Assembly: GCA_049472395.1 (NCBI GenBank)
Contig: JBLIRR010000077.1
Span: 1 to 13,775 of the forward strand
Origin: JBLIRR01 sp049472395
GTDB taxonomy: Bacteria; SZUA-182; DTGQ01; JBLIRR01
Length of the DNA stretch: 13,775 nt
Direction: 5' to 3'
The position numbers and the translations under genes are program-made. The notes below the pieces were generated by a model. That model was not told the origin of the DNA. It worked only from the letters and a program-made list of their open reading frames with translations, and did not search any database. This document shows, in pieces, positions 6,589 through 13,775 of the stretch (position 1 is the stretch's first letter; each line of letters starts with the position of its first letter).

Positions 6589-9483
6589 ATGAATACAATT
6601 CTTTGCCTCATTTTTTTTCTCTCAGGAGCCTCGGCTCTTATTTTTGAATCACTATGGTTCCAGCTATGCGGATTAAGTTTTGGAAACAGCATTTGGGCAG
6701 TTTCCTTTGTTTTAACAGCATTTATGGGGGGACTAGCAATAGGCAATGGAATTACTATTTTATACTCCCATAAAATATCTTCACCAATCAAGCTCTACAG
6801 CTTTCTTGAATTAATTATTGGTTTTTCCGGATTATTTATTGTCCTCTTTTTTCCTCATTTTACTAAACTTCTCATTCCTTTTTTTAATATAATTTCTTAT
6901 AACCACTTTTTAATAAATACATTGCGGGCTGTTACTCCATTTATTTTTCTCCTAATTCCGACAACGGCAATGGGTGCAACACTACCAATTTTAGTAAAGG
7001 CTGCTTACCGCAAAGAATCTGATTTTTCAAATATTCTCGGACTTTTATACGGCTGGAATACCTTCGGATCTGTTATTGGGGTTATTATTTGTGAGCTTTT
7101 TTTGATTAAATTTTTTGGGATAAAATCAACAGCAGTCATTGCCGCCAGCTTTAATTTTCTAGCAGCGTTGGGAGGATTTTTGCTTAGTAAAATTTACACT
7201 AAAAACAAAAGGCTCCCTAATCCTATTAAAAAAATCCTGCCACAAAGAATTATATGGCCTTCTTATAAGCTTCTAAGCGCCAGTTTTCTGTTCGGATTCA
7301 TATTTCTGGCTTTGGAGGTTACTTGGTTTCGGTTTATGTCTTTATTTTTTAATGCATATAGTTGGTTTTTCGCCTGCATGCTCGCCATAGTTCTGGGAGG
7401 AATAAGCTTAGGTGGATTTATTGCTTCCCAATGGGGAAAGCTAAAAACAGATCTGCATATAAATCTTCATCTGTTGTGTTTGGCTAACAGCTTACTCATT
7501 GTCATAAGCTACAATAATTTTGAATTCATATACAGGCAGGCTATAAAATACGGTAGTGAATATATTGCTGTTGTTTTCTCATCTATATTCCTTATGCTGC
7601 CTATTTCTATCTGTTCTGGAATTATTTTTACCTTCCTGGGGAAAATACTCTATAAACACATCCGAGAACAAACACAAGCCGCTGGTTTTTTGACGATCAG
7701 CAATACCCTCGGAGCTGCACTCGGCTCATTGATAGGCGGTTTATGCCTTATCCCCTTATTCGGGATTGAAAAATCATTTTTTATTTTAACCTGCATGTAT
7801 GGGGTTGTTTCTTTTTTCTTAAAAAAACCACGGACTGCGCCTGATTTTTTAAACTATAATCAAAAATTCAAGTTATTTACATTAATTTTTATAATAATAT
7901 TAATAATTTTTCCTTTTAATCTCATAAAAAAAACATACTTTAATATTCCCATAAAACACTATCTTAAAATCGGAGAAAAAATATTATCAATTCATGAAGA
8001 TACTAATGAAACACTGCAATATTTGGAATTCGATCTGCTTGATAGACCTTATTACCATCGTTTGGTAACAAATAATCATACAATGGCTGATACAAAGTTA
8101 CGTAGTAAAAGATATATGAAATTTTTCGTTTATCTTCCGATCGCCATACACCCTGAGCCAAAAAACGCATTATTAATATGTTACGGGCTGGGTAATACGG
8201 CAAAGGCACTGACTGATTCTAAAAACTTAGCGAGCATAGAAATAGTTGATATCTCCCAGCAAGTTATAAAATCAAGCGAGGAAATATTTCCATCAGAAAA
8301 CGACAATCCGATCCACGATCAGCGTGTAAAAATCCACATTGAAGACGGACGCTTCTTTTTACTTTCTTCTAATAAAAAATTTGATATCATAACAGCAGAA
8401 CCTCCTCCGCCTAAAAACGAAGGCATCGTAAACCTTTACACCCAGGAATACTTTGAATTGATTTATAAAAGGCTTTCTGAAGGAGGAATTGTTACCTATT
8501 GGCTGCCGATAGCTTTACTTGAAATAAATGAAGCCAAGTCGATCATCAAGTCCTTTTGCAACGTCTTTGAAAATGCATGCCTCTTTTCAGCTGCCGGACA
8601 ACACTGGACACTGATGGGAATAAAGCCTCCTTTTAAAACTACCACCGCAGATAATTTCATTAGACAATGGACTGACCCTGAGGTATCAAAAGAGATGAAA
8701 AATTTAGGTTTTATAAGTCCCGAACAATTTGGTTCAACGTTTATAGCGGGTCCCCAGCGGCTAAATCAATGGGTAAAGGATTCCCTGCCGCTACCTGATA
8801 ATTACCCGCAAAGAATACTTCAGACAAGAACAGGCTATTCGGACTTATCAAAATATTGGGCATTCAGAAATCCGGAGATTGCCGGCAAAGACTTCAAGAA
8901 CAGTAAATTAATCAGGCAGTTATGGCCTAAGCAAATATCCGCAAAGACTGAAAAATATTTTAATTCAAGCAAGATAATCGACGAAATATTATTGCATCAA
9001 TATCCGATATGTAAATATCTTCATAAGTGTATTCAGAACCCATTGTTAAATAATTATCTGTTGTGGACTTTATTCAGTGATCTACAGGCATATAAGATCA
9101 TCAGTGATTCTATTCCTGATGATCTTACCTTCAAAGAAATGTTTTTATTATTTATTAAAAATACTAAATTTTTAATCTCCCGGAAAAACAGGGGACAATT
9201 ACTGCAAAATCTTGAAATCGGCAAACATCTAGCTGCCTATGCGGTTTTAAATAAACAATATTTGCTAGCTGAAAAATTTTACGGCTTAATATCACAATTT
9301 GCCTCTAAGCAAAAGATAGAGCAATATTTCTTTCTTAGAATGTATTTGCTTATGAAGGCAAACCAAAAAAATAAAGCAGAGATTTTATCAAAACAATATA
9401 TAAATGCAGACAAGCGATATACGGATAAACGAACAGAGGAGGTGACAACGTTTTGGAATTGGGCGTCTAAAGCTTTGGAATAA
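6589..9483 (+). CDS. Polytopic membrane protein fused to a spermidine-synthase-like domain
   Basis: The 964-residue protein starts with about 450 residues of repeated hydrophobic segments. These include the entry motif SGASALIFESLWFQ and the glycine-rich LTAFMGGLAIGNG, as in fused transporter/spermidine-synthase proteins. After a link (about 450-520) comes a Rossmann-type aminopropyltransferase-like domain: ICYGLGNTAKAL (530-541), IEIVDIS, VKIHIEDGRFF, FDIITAEPPPP (about 598) and GGIVTYWLP. Known spermidine synthases have an Asp in the catalytic loop (YDVIISD); here AEPPPP replaces it, as in other membrane-fused members, so polyamine synthesis is not assured. Residues about 700-964 are helical and may contain TPR-like repeats. 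No strong Shine-Dalgarno site precedes the ATG. The substrate is unknown. Confidence 0.85.
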   Translation: MNTILCLIFFLSGASALIFESLWFQLCGLSFGNSIWAVSFVLTAFMGGLAIGNGITILYSHKISSPIKLYSFLELIIGFSGLFIVLFFPHFTKLLIPFFNIISYNHFLINTLRAVTPFIFLLIPTTAMGATLPILVKAAYRKESDFSNILGLLYGWNTFGSVIGVIICELFLIKFFGIKSTAVIAASFNFLAALGGFLLSKIYTKNKRLPNPIKKILPQRIIWPSYKLLSASFLFGFIFLALEVTWFRFMSLFFNAYSWFFACMLAIVLGGISLGGFIASQWGKLKTDLHINLHLLCLANSLLIVISYNNFEFIYRQAIKYGSEYIAVVFSSIFLMLPISICSGIIFTFLGKILYKHIREQTQAAGFLTISNTLGAALGSLIGGLCLIPLFGIEKSFFILTCMYGVVSFFLKKPRTAPDFLNYNQKFKLFTLIFIIILIIFPFNLIKKTYFNIPIKHYLKIGEKILSIHEDTNETLQYLEFDLLDRPYYHRLVTNNHTMADTKLRSKRYMKFFVYLPIAIHPEPKNALLICYGLGNTAKALTDSKNLASIEIVDISQQVIKSSEEIFPSENDNPIHDQRVKIHIEDGRFFLLSSNKKFDIITAEPPPPKNEGIVNLYTQEYFELIYKRLSEGGIVTYWLPIALLEINEAKSIIKSFCNVFENACLFSAAGQHWTLMGIKPPFKTTTADNFIRQWTDPEVSKEMKNLGFISPEQFGSTFIAGPQRLNQWVKDSLPLPDNYPQRILQTRTGYSDLSKYWAFRNPEIAGKDFKNSKLIRQLWPKQISAKTEKYFNSSKIIDEILLHQYPICKYLHKCIQNPLLNNYLLWTLFSDLQAYKIISDSIPDDLTFKEMFLLFIKNTKFLISRKNRGQLLQNLEIGKHLAAYAVLNKQYLLAEKFYGLISQFASKQKIEQYFFLRMYLLMKANQKNKAEILSKQYINADKRYTDKRTEEVTTFWNWASKALE

Positions 9484-9501
9484 CATGAAAGCATAATATA
9501 A

Positions 9502-9714
9502 TTCGATATTCATTTTACTCGGCAAAATCCTTTTGGTCATACTTCAACTAATCTTGGATCTCTCTATAAAGGAATTGTAAAAAATACATTTGCCAGCTTT
9601 AAACACCTGAGGAAAACCGAACATACCCATAAGCCCATAGATGATGCTTTGGGAAATGCAGAAGCTTTGTTGGAAATAAAAAAAGAGTTTAAACTGAATA
9701 TCAAGTTAGAATAA
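9502..9714 (+). pseudogene. C-terminal remnant of a DnaQ-like 3'-5' exonuclease
   Basis: The frame is open from after TAA 9499-9501 to TAA 9712-9714 and reads NPFGHTSTNLGSLYKGIVKN, then KTEHTHKPIDDALGNAEALL. The HxxxxDDALGNAEA stretch matches the Exo III motif of DEDDh exonucleases, with the catalytic His and Asp. The Exo I DxE motif and most of the fold are missing, and there is no start codon. I take it as a truncated gene end rather than a functional gene. It sits immediately after the membrane protein gene, in the same direction. Confidence 0.65.
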
Positions 9715-9776
9715 TCCCGATATAGGAAAGGAGGCACTGAAAGCTTAAATCTAAAAATAAGTTGAAAGGAAGGAGT

Positions 9777-10307
9777 ATGGCTCGCAAAATAGAGGTAATA
9801 GGGTATAGAAAAGAATGGAAGCTGATGTTTGCAGAAGAGAAAAAAAGATTAAGTGAAATTTTTGGGAAAGATATTTTGGATATACAGCATATTGGAAGCA
9901 CAGCAGTTGAAGGGCTGGATGCAAAGCCGCTTATTGACATCTTGATTGTAGTCGATGATTTTAAGATCCTAAAGAATTACACGCTAAAGATGATTCAGTT
10001 CGGATATGAAGATAAAGGGGAATTTGGTATTAAGGGTAGACGATTTTACCGAAAAGGTGGGGATGAAAAACCAACTCATCATATTCATATGTATACAAGC
10101 GCAGATGAGGAGAATATTATTCGGTACATCGCCTTTCGTGAATATTTGAAGACATTTCCGCAAAAAAGAGAAGAATATAGCGTCATAAAAAAAGAGGCAG
10201 CAAAAAAAAATCGATTTAACATTGATGGGTATACGAATTTCAAAAGTAATTTTGTGAAAGAAACCGAGACGTTGGCTATCGAATGGTATATGGTGTATAA
10301 AAATTAA
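9777..10307 (+). CDS. GrpB family protein (UPF0157), nucleotidyltransferase-like fold
   Basis: The 176-residue protein carries the family hallmark HIGSTAVEGLDAKPLIDILI near residues 41-60 and the later HHIHMYT and FREYLKTFP segments. Length is normal for the family. GrpB-like proteins have a nucleotidyltransferase-type fold, but no activity is generally established for them. I choose ATG 9777, preceded by AAAGGAAGGAG (9765-9775), rather than the in-frame TTG at 9762. The gene stands alone between an exonuclease remnant and an intergenic gap. Base composition is similar to its neighbours. Confidence 0.88.
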   Translation: MARKIEVIGYRKEWKLMFAEEKKRLSEIFGKDILDIQHIGSTAVEGLDAKPLIDILIVVDDFKILKNYTLKMIQFGYEDKGEFGIKGRRFYRKGGDEKPTHHIHMYTSADEENIIRYIAFREYLKTFPQKREEYSVIKKEAAKKNRFNIDGYTNFKSNFVKETETLAIEWYMVYKN

Positions 10308-10569
10308 AAATCAGCTTCCAATGGTCCTTTTACCTTCTAAAGGTTCCTGGAGATCGAATTTCTGAAACTTTATCTTACCGATTTTTCGCAAAATCAATTT
10401 TCGGGAAGGACATTCTTACACAGCCCCATACCGCTTTCCATTGTATAATATATTTTTTTATTCCTAAATATAAAGATTAATATTCTTATAAAAGAATTTC
10501 AATTAAATACCGAAAAATTAAATATGAATATTTTTTTAATGATTAAAAAAAACAATTTTTATTATAAAT
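10308..10569. promoter_or_regulatory. Intergenic region with a candidate promoter for the HDOD-cyclase gene
   Basis: A perfect -10 box, TATAAT, lies at 10444-10449, in TTGTATAATATA, about 120 bases before the next start; no good -35 box is at the usual distance. The stretch from 10450 to 10569 is strongly AT-rich. On the - strand 10311-10412 is a short open frame without a start codon (ending in KFDLQEPLEGKRTIGS), which may be a gene scrap or chance. Confidence 0.3.
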
Positions 10570-12612
10570 ATGAGAGAAGAAGAGATTGAAAAAACTATAA
10601 AAAATTTAAATGATCTGCCGACCTTACCTAGTATAGCAATAAAGATATTGGAGGTCGTAAGAAAAGAAGATACAAGCCTCAAAGAATTGGCTGATATCAT
10701 ATCCACAGATCCACCCCTCAGTGCTAAGGTATTAACAATGATAAATTCCTCTTTTTATGGCTTACGCAATAAGGTTACCTCTATCCAACTGGCCATAAAC
10801 TTACTTGGAATGAACGCAGTCAAGAACTTAGCCCTGAGTTTCTCCCTTATTAAGATGGAAAGGAAATCCGGTAAATCATCTTTTGATTACTCATTATTTT
10901 GGCGGACCTCTCTGTTGAGTGGGATTTGCGCGAAGTCGATTTGCGCGAGAGTTTGCCCAACCATGTGCGATGACGCATTTTTTCTCGGTCTTCTTCATAA
11001 TATCGGAATACTGGCATTGAATCAAAGCATGCCTCAAAAATATAGCCAAGTGCTGATAGAAAGGCAGAAGACGCATAGGGAGTATCATGAGCTAGAAGAC
11101 CAAATCATCGGTCTCAATCATATGGACTTAGGGTTATACCTAATAAAAAAATGGGGGCTTCCTGAATTGTTTTTCATTCCAATCGCATATCATCATAATC
11201 CAGATCACATTAAAATAGATGCCTCTAATATAGAGATGCTCACCAGGATACTTCATCTGACATCTCTTCTTGTTGAGTTCTTTTCTCTCTCTGTAAAAAA
11301 GTCCTTAATCGGGGTGTTTGAGTCTTTAACTGAAAAATACGGATTTGGGGACAAGATTAATCCAAAGGATATTGCTCAAGATGTCAATGACCAGACACAG
11401 ATGCTTTTCCCTCTTTACGAAATTAAGGAGGAACACGCGAAGAGTTACATAGAAATATTAAATGAAGCACGACATATTCAAATTAATTTTTCTTTAGATA
11501 GTCTTAAGACAATTGAGGAACAAAAGAGGCTGATTAGTACATTAAAGGAACGGTCTTCTGTCAATGATTACATACAGGGAAGTGAAGAAATGATCTTAGA
11601 GGTTGACCAAGACAATAAAATAAAATATATGAATAGCAACATGGCAAAATTGTTTAACATTACAAAAATAAATACAGCAATTGGTTCATATATAAAAAAT
11701 TTTGATAACAGTCTAATAGGTAATAATATAATAAGCTCTTTTATCGAAATTACTCGCTTTGCCGGTGAAGCTCAAATATTTGAACGAGAATGTTTAGATT
11801 TCCCCCCAGAGCTTCTTCCAGGGCGGGAGATTAATCGACCAATCGGATTAACCATATTGAAATTTATAATAACTCCTGTGAATAATAATATTCATATAGT
11901 TATACAGGATATTACCTATAGACGCTGGTTGGAAAATACGTTTTCTCGCTATGTGTCTCCATCTGTTATTAAAAAAATGCAATGCCTTGATAATTCCAAC
12001 TTTATGAAGATGGAATATAAGGAAGTTTCAATATTATTCTGTGATCTGCGTGGTTTTACAAATATCAGTCAAATGCTTAAGCCGGATGAGATTCAACAAA
12101 TCGTGAATTCATTTCTTAAGAGAATGGTTATAGCCATCGAAGAAAATGAGGGCACTATCGATAAATTCATTGGCGATAGAGTTATGGCTCTCTTCGGCGC
12201 GCCTTTGAGCCAAAAGGACCATGTCTTGCGTGCATTCAATACAGCGATTAATATGCAAATCTCTCATAAAAAATGGATGATTAAAAGGAAAAAGGATGGA
12301 AAACCAGTCCAATCTTTAGGCATTGGGGTTGTGAGTGGGAGAGTGCTCATAGGTAATGTTGGCACACCAAAACGGATGGAATATACTGCGCTTGGACATT
12401 GGGTAAATATTGCATCGAAGCTTTGTGATATTGCAGAAGGAGGAGAGATCCTGACCATACCCGAATCCCAGCAATATTTAGAAAATACAATCAAATCCTA
12501 TACAGGCAAGGAGCCGATTCCACAACTAGGTTTTAATCCAAAGGGGAAGATGCAATTAAAGAACGTAGATAAGAAGATAAACGTTATTTCAGTATCATAC
12601 AGCCTCAATTGA
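10570..12612 (+). CDS. HDOD - PAS-like - class III nucleotide cyclase signalling protein
   Basis: The 680-residue protein begins with an HDOD domain (about 8-210; LPTLPSIAIKILEVV, STDPPLSAKVLTMINSSFYG, HNIGILALNQ, AYHHNP). A variable helical region follows, then a PAS-like segment (about 335-455, MILEVDQDNKIKYMNSNMAK), and a class III cyclase domain (about 480-665). The metal-binding Asp pair is present (Asp492 in FCDLRGF, Asp536 in IGDRVMALFG). So are the purine-contacting Lys532 and Thr606 and the conserved Asn613. The transition-state Arg of the usual NxAxR motif is Lys617, and the usual GD in front is GH (His610). It is predicted cytoplasmic, with no membrane segment. It probably couples a sensed signal to cAMP output, but activity is uncertain. 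No Shine-Dalgarno site precedes the ATG. Confidence 0.88.
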   Translation: MREEEIEKTIKNLNDLPTLPSIAIKILEVVRKEDTSLKELADIISTDPPLSAKVLTMINSSFYGLRNKVTSIQLAINLLGMNAVKNLALSFSLIKMERKSGKSSFDYSLFWRTSLLSGICAKSICARVCPTMCDDAFFLGLLHNIGILALNQSMPQKYSQVLIERQKTHREYHELEDQIIGLNHMDLGLYLIKKWGLPELFFIPIAYHHNPDHIKIDASNIEMLTRILHLTSLLVEFFSLSVKKSLIGVFESLTEKYGFGDKINPKDIAQDVNDQTQMLFPLYEIKEEHAKSYIEILNEARHIQINFSLDSLKTIEEQKRLISTLKERSSVNDYIQGSEEMILEVDQDNKIKYMNSNMAKLFNITKINTAIGSYIKNFDNSLIGNNIISSFIEITRFAGEAQIFERECLDFPPELLPGREINRPIGLTILKFIITPVNNNIHIVIQDITYRRWLENTFSRYVSPSVIKKMQCLDNSNFMKMEYKEVSILFCDLRGFTNISQMLKPDEIQQIVNSFLKRMVIAIEENEGTIDKFIGDRVMALFGAPLSQKDHVLRAFNTAINMQISHKKWMIKRKKDGKPVQSLGIGVVSGRVLIGNVGTPKRMEYTALGHWVNIASKLCDIAEGGEILTIPESQQYLENTIKSYTGKEPIPQLGFNPKGKMQLKNVDKKINVISVSYSLN

Positions 12613-12635
12613 TCATATGGACAAGGCTAAATTTT

Positions 12636-12818
12636 TCAAATAAAAATAAGAATATCTATGGTGCCAAATTCTATGATCATATGCGCAAACATGTCGTGCA
12701 CCTGCTCTTCATTGAAGACATCAGCTTTGAAAGCAGCTGCGTGAGCACCATTCTTTTTGATCTCTTCAATAATATCCTGGGCAGGATCCTTTGCCCTCAT
12801 CTCGAAATTGAAGAGCAG
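12636..12818 (-). pseudogene. Internal remnant of a short-chain dehydrogenase/reductase
   Basis: On the - strand the frame reads NFEMRAKDPAQDIIEEIKKN, then FKADVFNEEQVHDMFAHM and IIEFGTIDILIFI before TGA. This matches the segment of SDR enzymes between the second beta strand and the NNAG motif, including the ADV that contacts the cofactor adenine. The glycine-rich TGxxxGIG start, NNAG and the catalytic YxxxK are missing, and the expected ILVNNAG is broken as ILIFI. It is too short to function. Codon use looks more GC-rich than the surroundings. CTGCTCTTCA (12702-12711) and TGAAGAGCAG (12809-12818) are an inverted pair within it. Confidence 0.65.
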
Positions 12819-13139
12819 TTACAGTAGGATGCATGGTACGGACGTATGTTTTCGGAGTGGCTCTTTTGTGAGGGAAAAAGTTATTAAATCTTAGAAAATA
12901 TACTTTCATTTTTTAAAAAAAAGATTTAAAATATAAATAAAAAAATATTTATTTTTTAATAAGGATCTATTTTATTAATACAACTCTTATTTATAGTTGC
13001 ATTCATAATTTAGAATCGGTGCTATAAATTTTGCCTATTAAATTAATATTTATAAGCTTTTATTTTTCTACAGGTTTAAAATTCAAAGCAATTTAATCAC
13101 TTTAAATATTTATAGCACAGATGAAGAGGAATAGAGACT
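12819..13139. other. AT-rich gap without a recognised gene
   Basis: No convincing ORF is present. The stretch from 12900 to 12960 is nearly pure A and T. The only structured element is the inverted repeat at 13019-13118, listed separately. Confidence 0.6.
13019..13118. repeat. 100-base element bounded by 11-base inverted repeats
   Basis: GTGCTATAAAT (13019-13029) and ATTTATAGCAC (13108-13118) are exact inverse complements, with an AT-rich interior and no evident target duplication on the flanks. It may be an operator pair, a very short MITE-like element, or an accidental palindrome. It lies 220 bases before the secreted-protein gene. Confidence 0.45.
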
Positions 13140-13244
13140 ATGAATAAAGCATTACCTATCCACACGCCATTAAAAATAAGGCATCAAATAGTATTGAATA
13201 CTTATAAATTAGAGAGTAGAACTTTTATTAACTTTATATTATAA
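13140..13244 (+). CDS. Possible 34-residue small protein, unrecognised
   Basis: An ATG opens 34 codons (MNKALPIHTPLKIRHQIVL...), ending at TAA 13242-13244. Only a weak AGAGG lies upstream (about 13124-13130). The stop overlaps a strong AAAGGAGG (13243-13250) that serves a following start, which suggests coupling. It is positively charged and has no signal. It may be chance. Confidence 0.22.
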   Translation: MNKALPIHTPLKIRHQIVLNTYKLESRTFINFIL

Positions 13245-13255
13245 AGGAGGGATTA

Positions 13256-13303
13256 TTGATAAGAAATCTAAAGTGTAAAATTTTTGAGCGCCTTATAAAC
13301 TGA
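13256..13303 (+). CDS. Possible 15-residue leader peptide
   Basis: AAAGGAGG (13243-13250), 5 bases before TTG 13256, gives MIRNLKCKIFERLIN and TGA. The strong ribosome site, with no other start at the right distance, is the only support. The next start (13338) has its own AAGGAG. Confidence 0.2.
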   Translation: MIRNLKCKIFERLIN

Positions 13304-13337
13304 TATATCTTTATAATAAGTTAAGGAGTTAAGTTTC

Positions 13338-13775
13338 ATGCATACTTATAGAAAAAAAGTGGTTGCATATTTAAATCTAAAAATAATGGCTCCTCGAATA
13401 ATCTCTCTTTTATCTCTCTTTTTTATTCTTTCTCTTTTAATTAATCCTGGTATTATTAAGGCTGGCACAGGCAGCACGGGCTCTATTCAGGGAAAAATAA
13501 CCGACTACAATGGTCAGCCTTTGGCCAATATTGAGGTACTGGCTGCTGAACAACCTGATAATCTAAGGCTGTCCAACCCCTTCCCATTGTTATTTCCACC
13601 CTGGGCCGCGGAGGAAGAAGTAGAAACCATGATCTCGGACTATTACCCTTACCGTTATAACGATTTCCTTATTTATGGTTCTAATAGACCAATTAATTTT
13701 GCTCTTCCTCCAATTCACCGCACCACAAGCACTGCTGAAGGGACATTTTTATTGAGCGATATTCCACCGGGAAAA
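13338..13775 (+). CDS. Secreted protein with carboxypeptidase-regulatory-like domain, partial (runs off right edge)
   Basis: The frame is open for 146 codons to the window edge. AAGGAG (13323-13328) lies 9 bases before the ATG. The N-terminus has a Lys/Arg-rich start, a hydrophobic core (about residues 22-37, IISLLSLFFILSLLI) and a likely cleavage after IIKA, so it is probably exported by the Sec system. After that comes SIQGKITDYNGQPLANIEV, typical of a carboxypeptidase-regulatory-like beta sandwich. A Pro- and Tyr-rich insertion follows, then TAEGTFLLSDIPPGK, the second half of the same fold. The rest of the protein, and hence its overall role, is outside the window. Surface or secreted structural function is inference. 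Confidence 0.8.
   Translation, partial: MHTYRKKVVAYLNLKIMAPRIISLLSLFFILSLLINPGIIKAGTGSTGSIQGKITDYNGQPLANIEVLAAEQPDNLRLSNPFPLLFPPWAAEEEVETMISDYYPYRYNDFLIYGSNRPINFALPPIHRTTSTAEGTFLLSDIPPGK

Noticed and set aside
8003..8209. 68-codon frame on the - strand
   Set aside because: It lies fully inside the synthase-like gene on the other strand and has no recognisable features.
9701..9940. 79-codon frame on the - strand
   Set aside because: It is antisense to the GrpB gene, whose family motif is clear.
12609..12827. 72-codon frame on the + strand
   Set aside because: It runs antisense over the SDR remnant, which has a clear family match on the - strand.

Overview
The window is AT-rich (roughly one third G+C by eye). 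It carries Gram-negative style genes: a lipoprotein, a polytopic membrane protein fused to a spermidine-synthase-like fold, an HDOD-cyclase signalling protein and a secreted carboxypeptidase-regulatory-like protein. My best guess is an anaerobic or deltaproteobacterial-type (Desulfobacterota-like) chromosome. The assignment rests on gene style only and is weak.

The left part (about 1-5965) reads as a decayed sedentary chromosomal integron. A broken integron-type tyrosine recombinase (intI) sits at 5448-5965 on the + strand. Upstream of it, and running away from it on the - strand, is a series of genes separated by imperfect palindromes that look like attI/attC recombination sites: 5274-5344, 4439-4564, about 862-986, and 383-443. 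The cassettes, in order from intI, are: a frameshifted HNH nuclease gene with a small coupled gene; a large TOTE-type primase-helicase-nuclease; and a small lipoprotein. The attC candidate after each cassette starts 3 to about 150 bases past the last stop codon, the layout expected for gene cassettes. An exact 18-base direct repeat (155-172 and 6058-6075) brackets the whole block.

The TOTE locus is the most striking element. Its N-terminal zinc-finger/primase part (3552-4046) and the rest (1141-3564: primase catalytic core, superfamily 2 helicase, phospholipase-D-type nuclease) are in adjacent frames. They meet at a run of eight T that forms a perfect U_UUU_UUU slippery heptamer directly before a UAG stop. 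A -1 slip restores the family-like junction ETCFFLAIDFD and gives a protein of about 968 residues. The site could be a programmed frameshift, transcriptional slippage, a phase-variable switch or a recent mutation.

The right part (6589-13775) lies on the + strand except for one remnant. It holds a 964-residue membrane/spermidine-synthase-like protein, a remnant of a DnaQ-like exonuclease, a GrpB-family protein, an HDOD-PAS-class III cyclase protein, an antisense remnant of a short-chain dehydrogenase, an AT-rich stretch with a 100-base inverted-repeat element, and the start of a secreted protein that runs off the window. The several gene remnants (intI, HNH, exonuclease, dehydrogenase) mark this as a region of turnover. 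I saw no tRNA, rRNA, CRISPR array or intact transposase.
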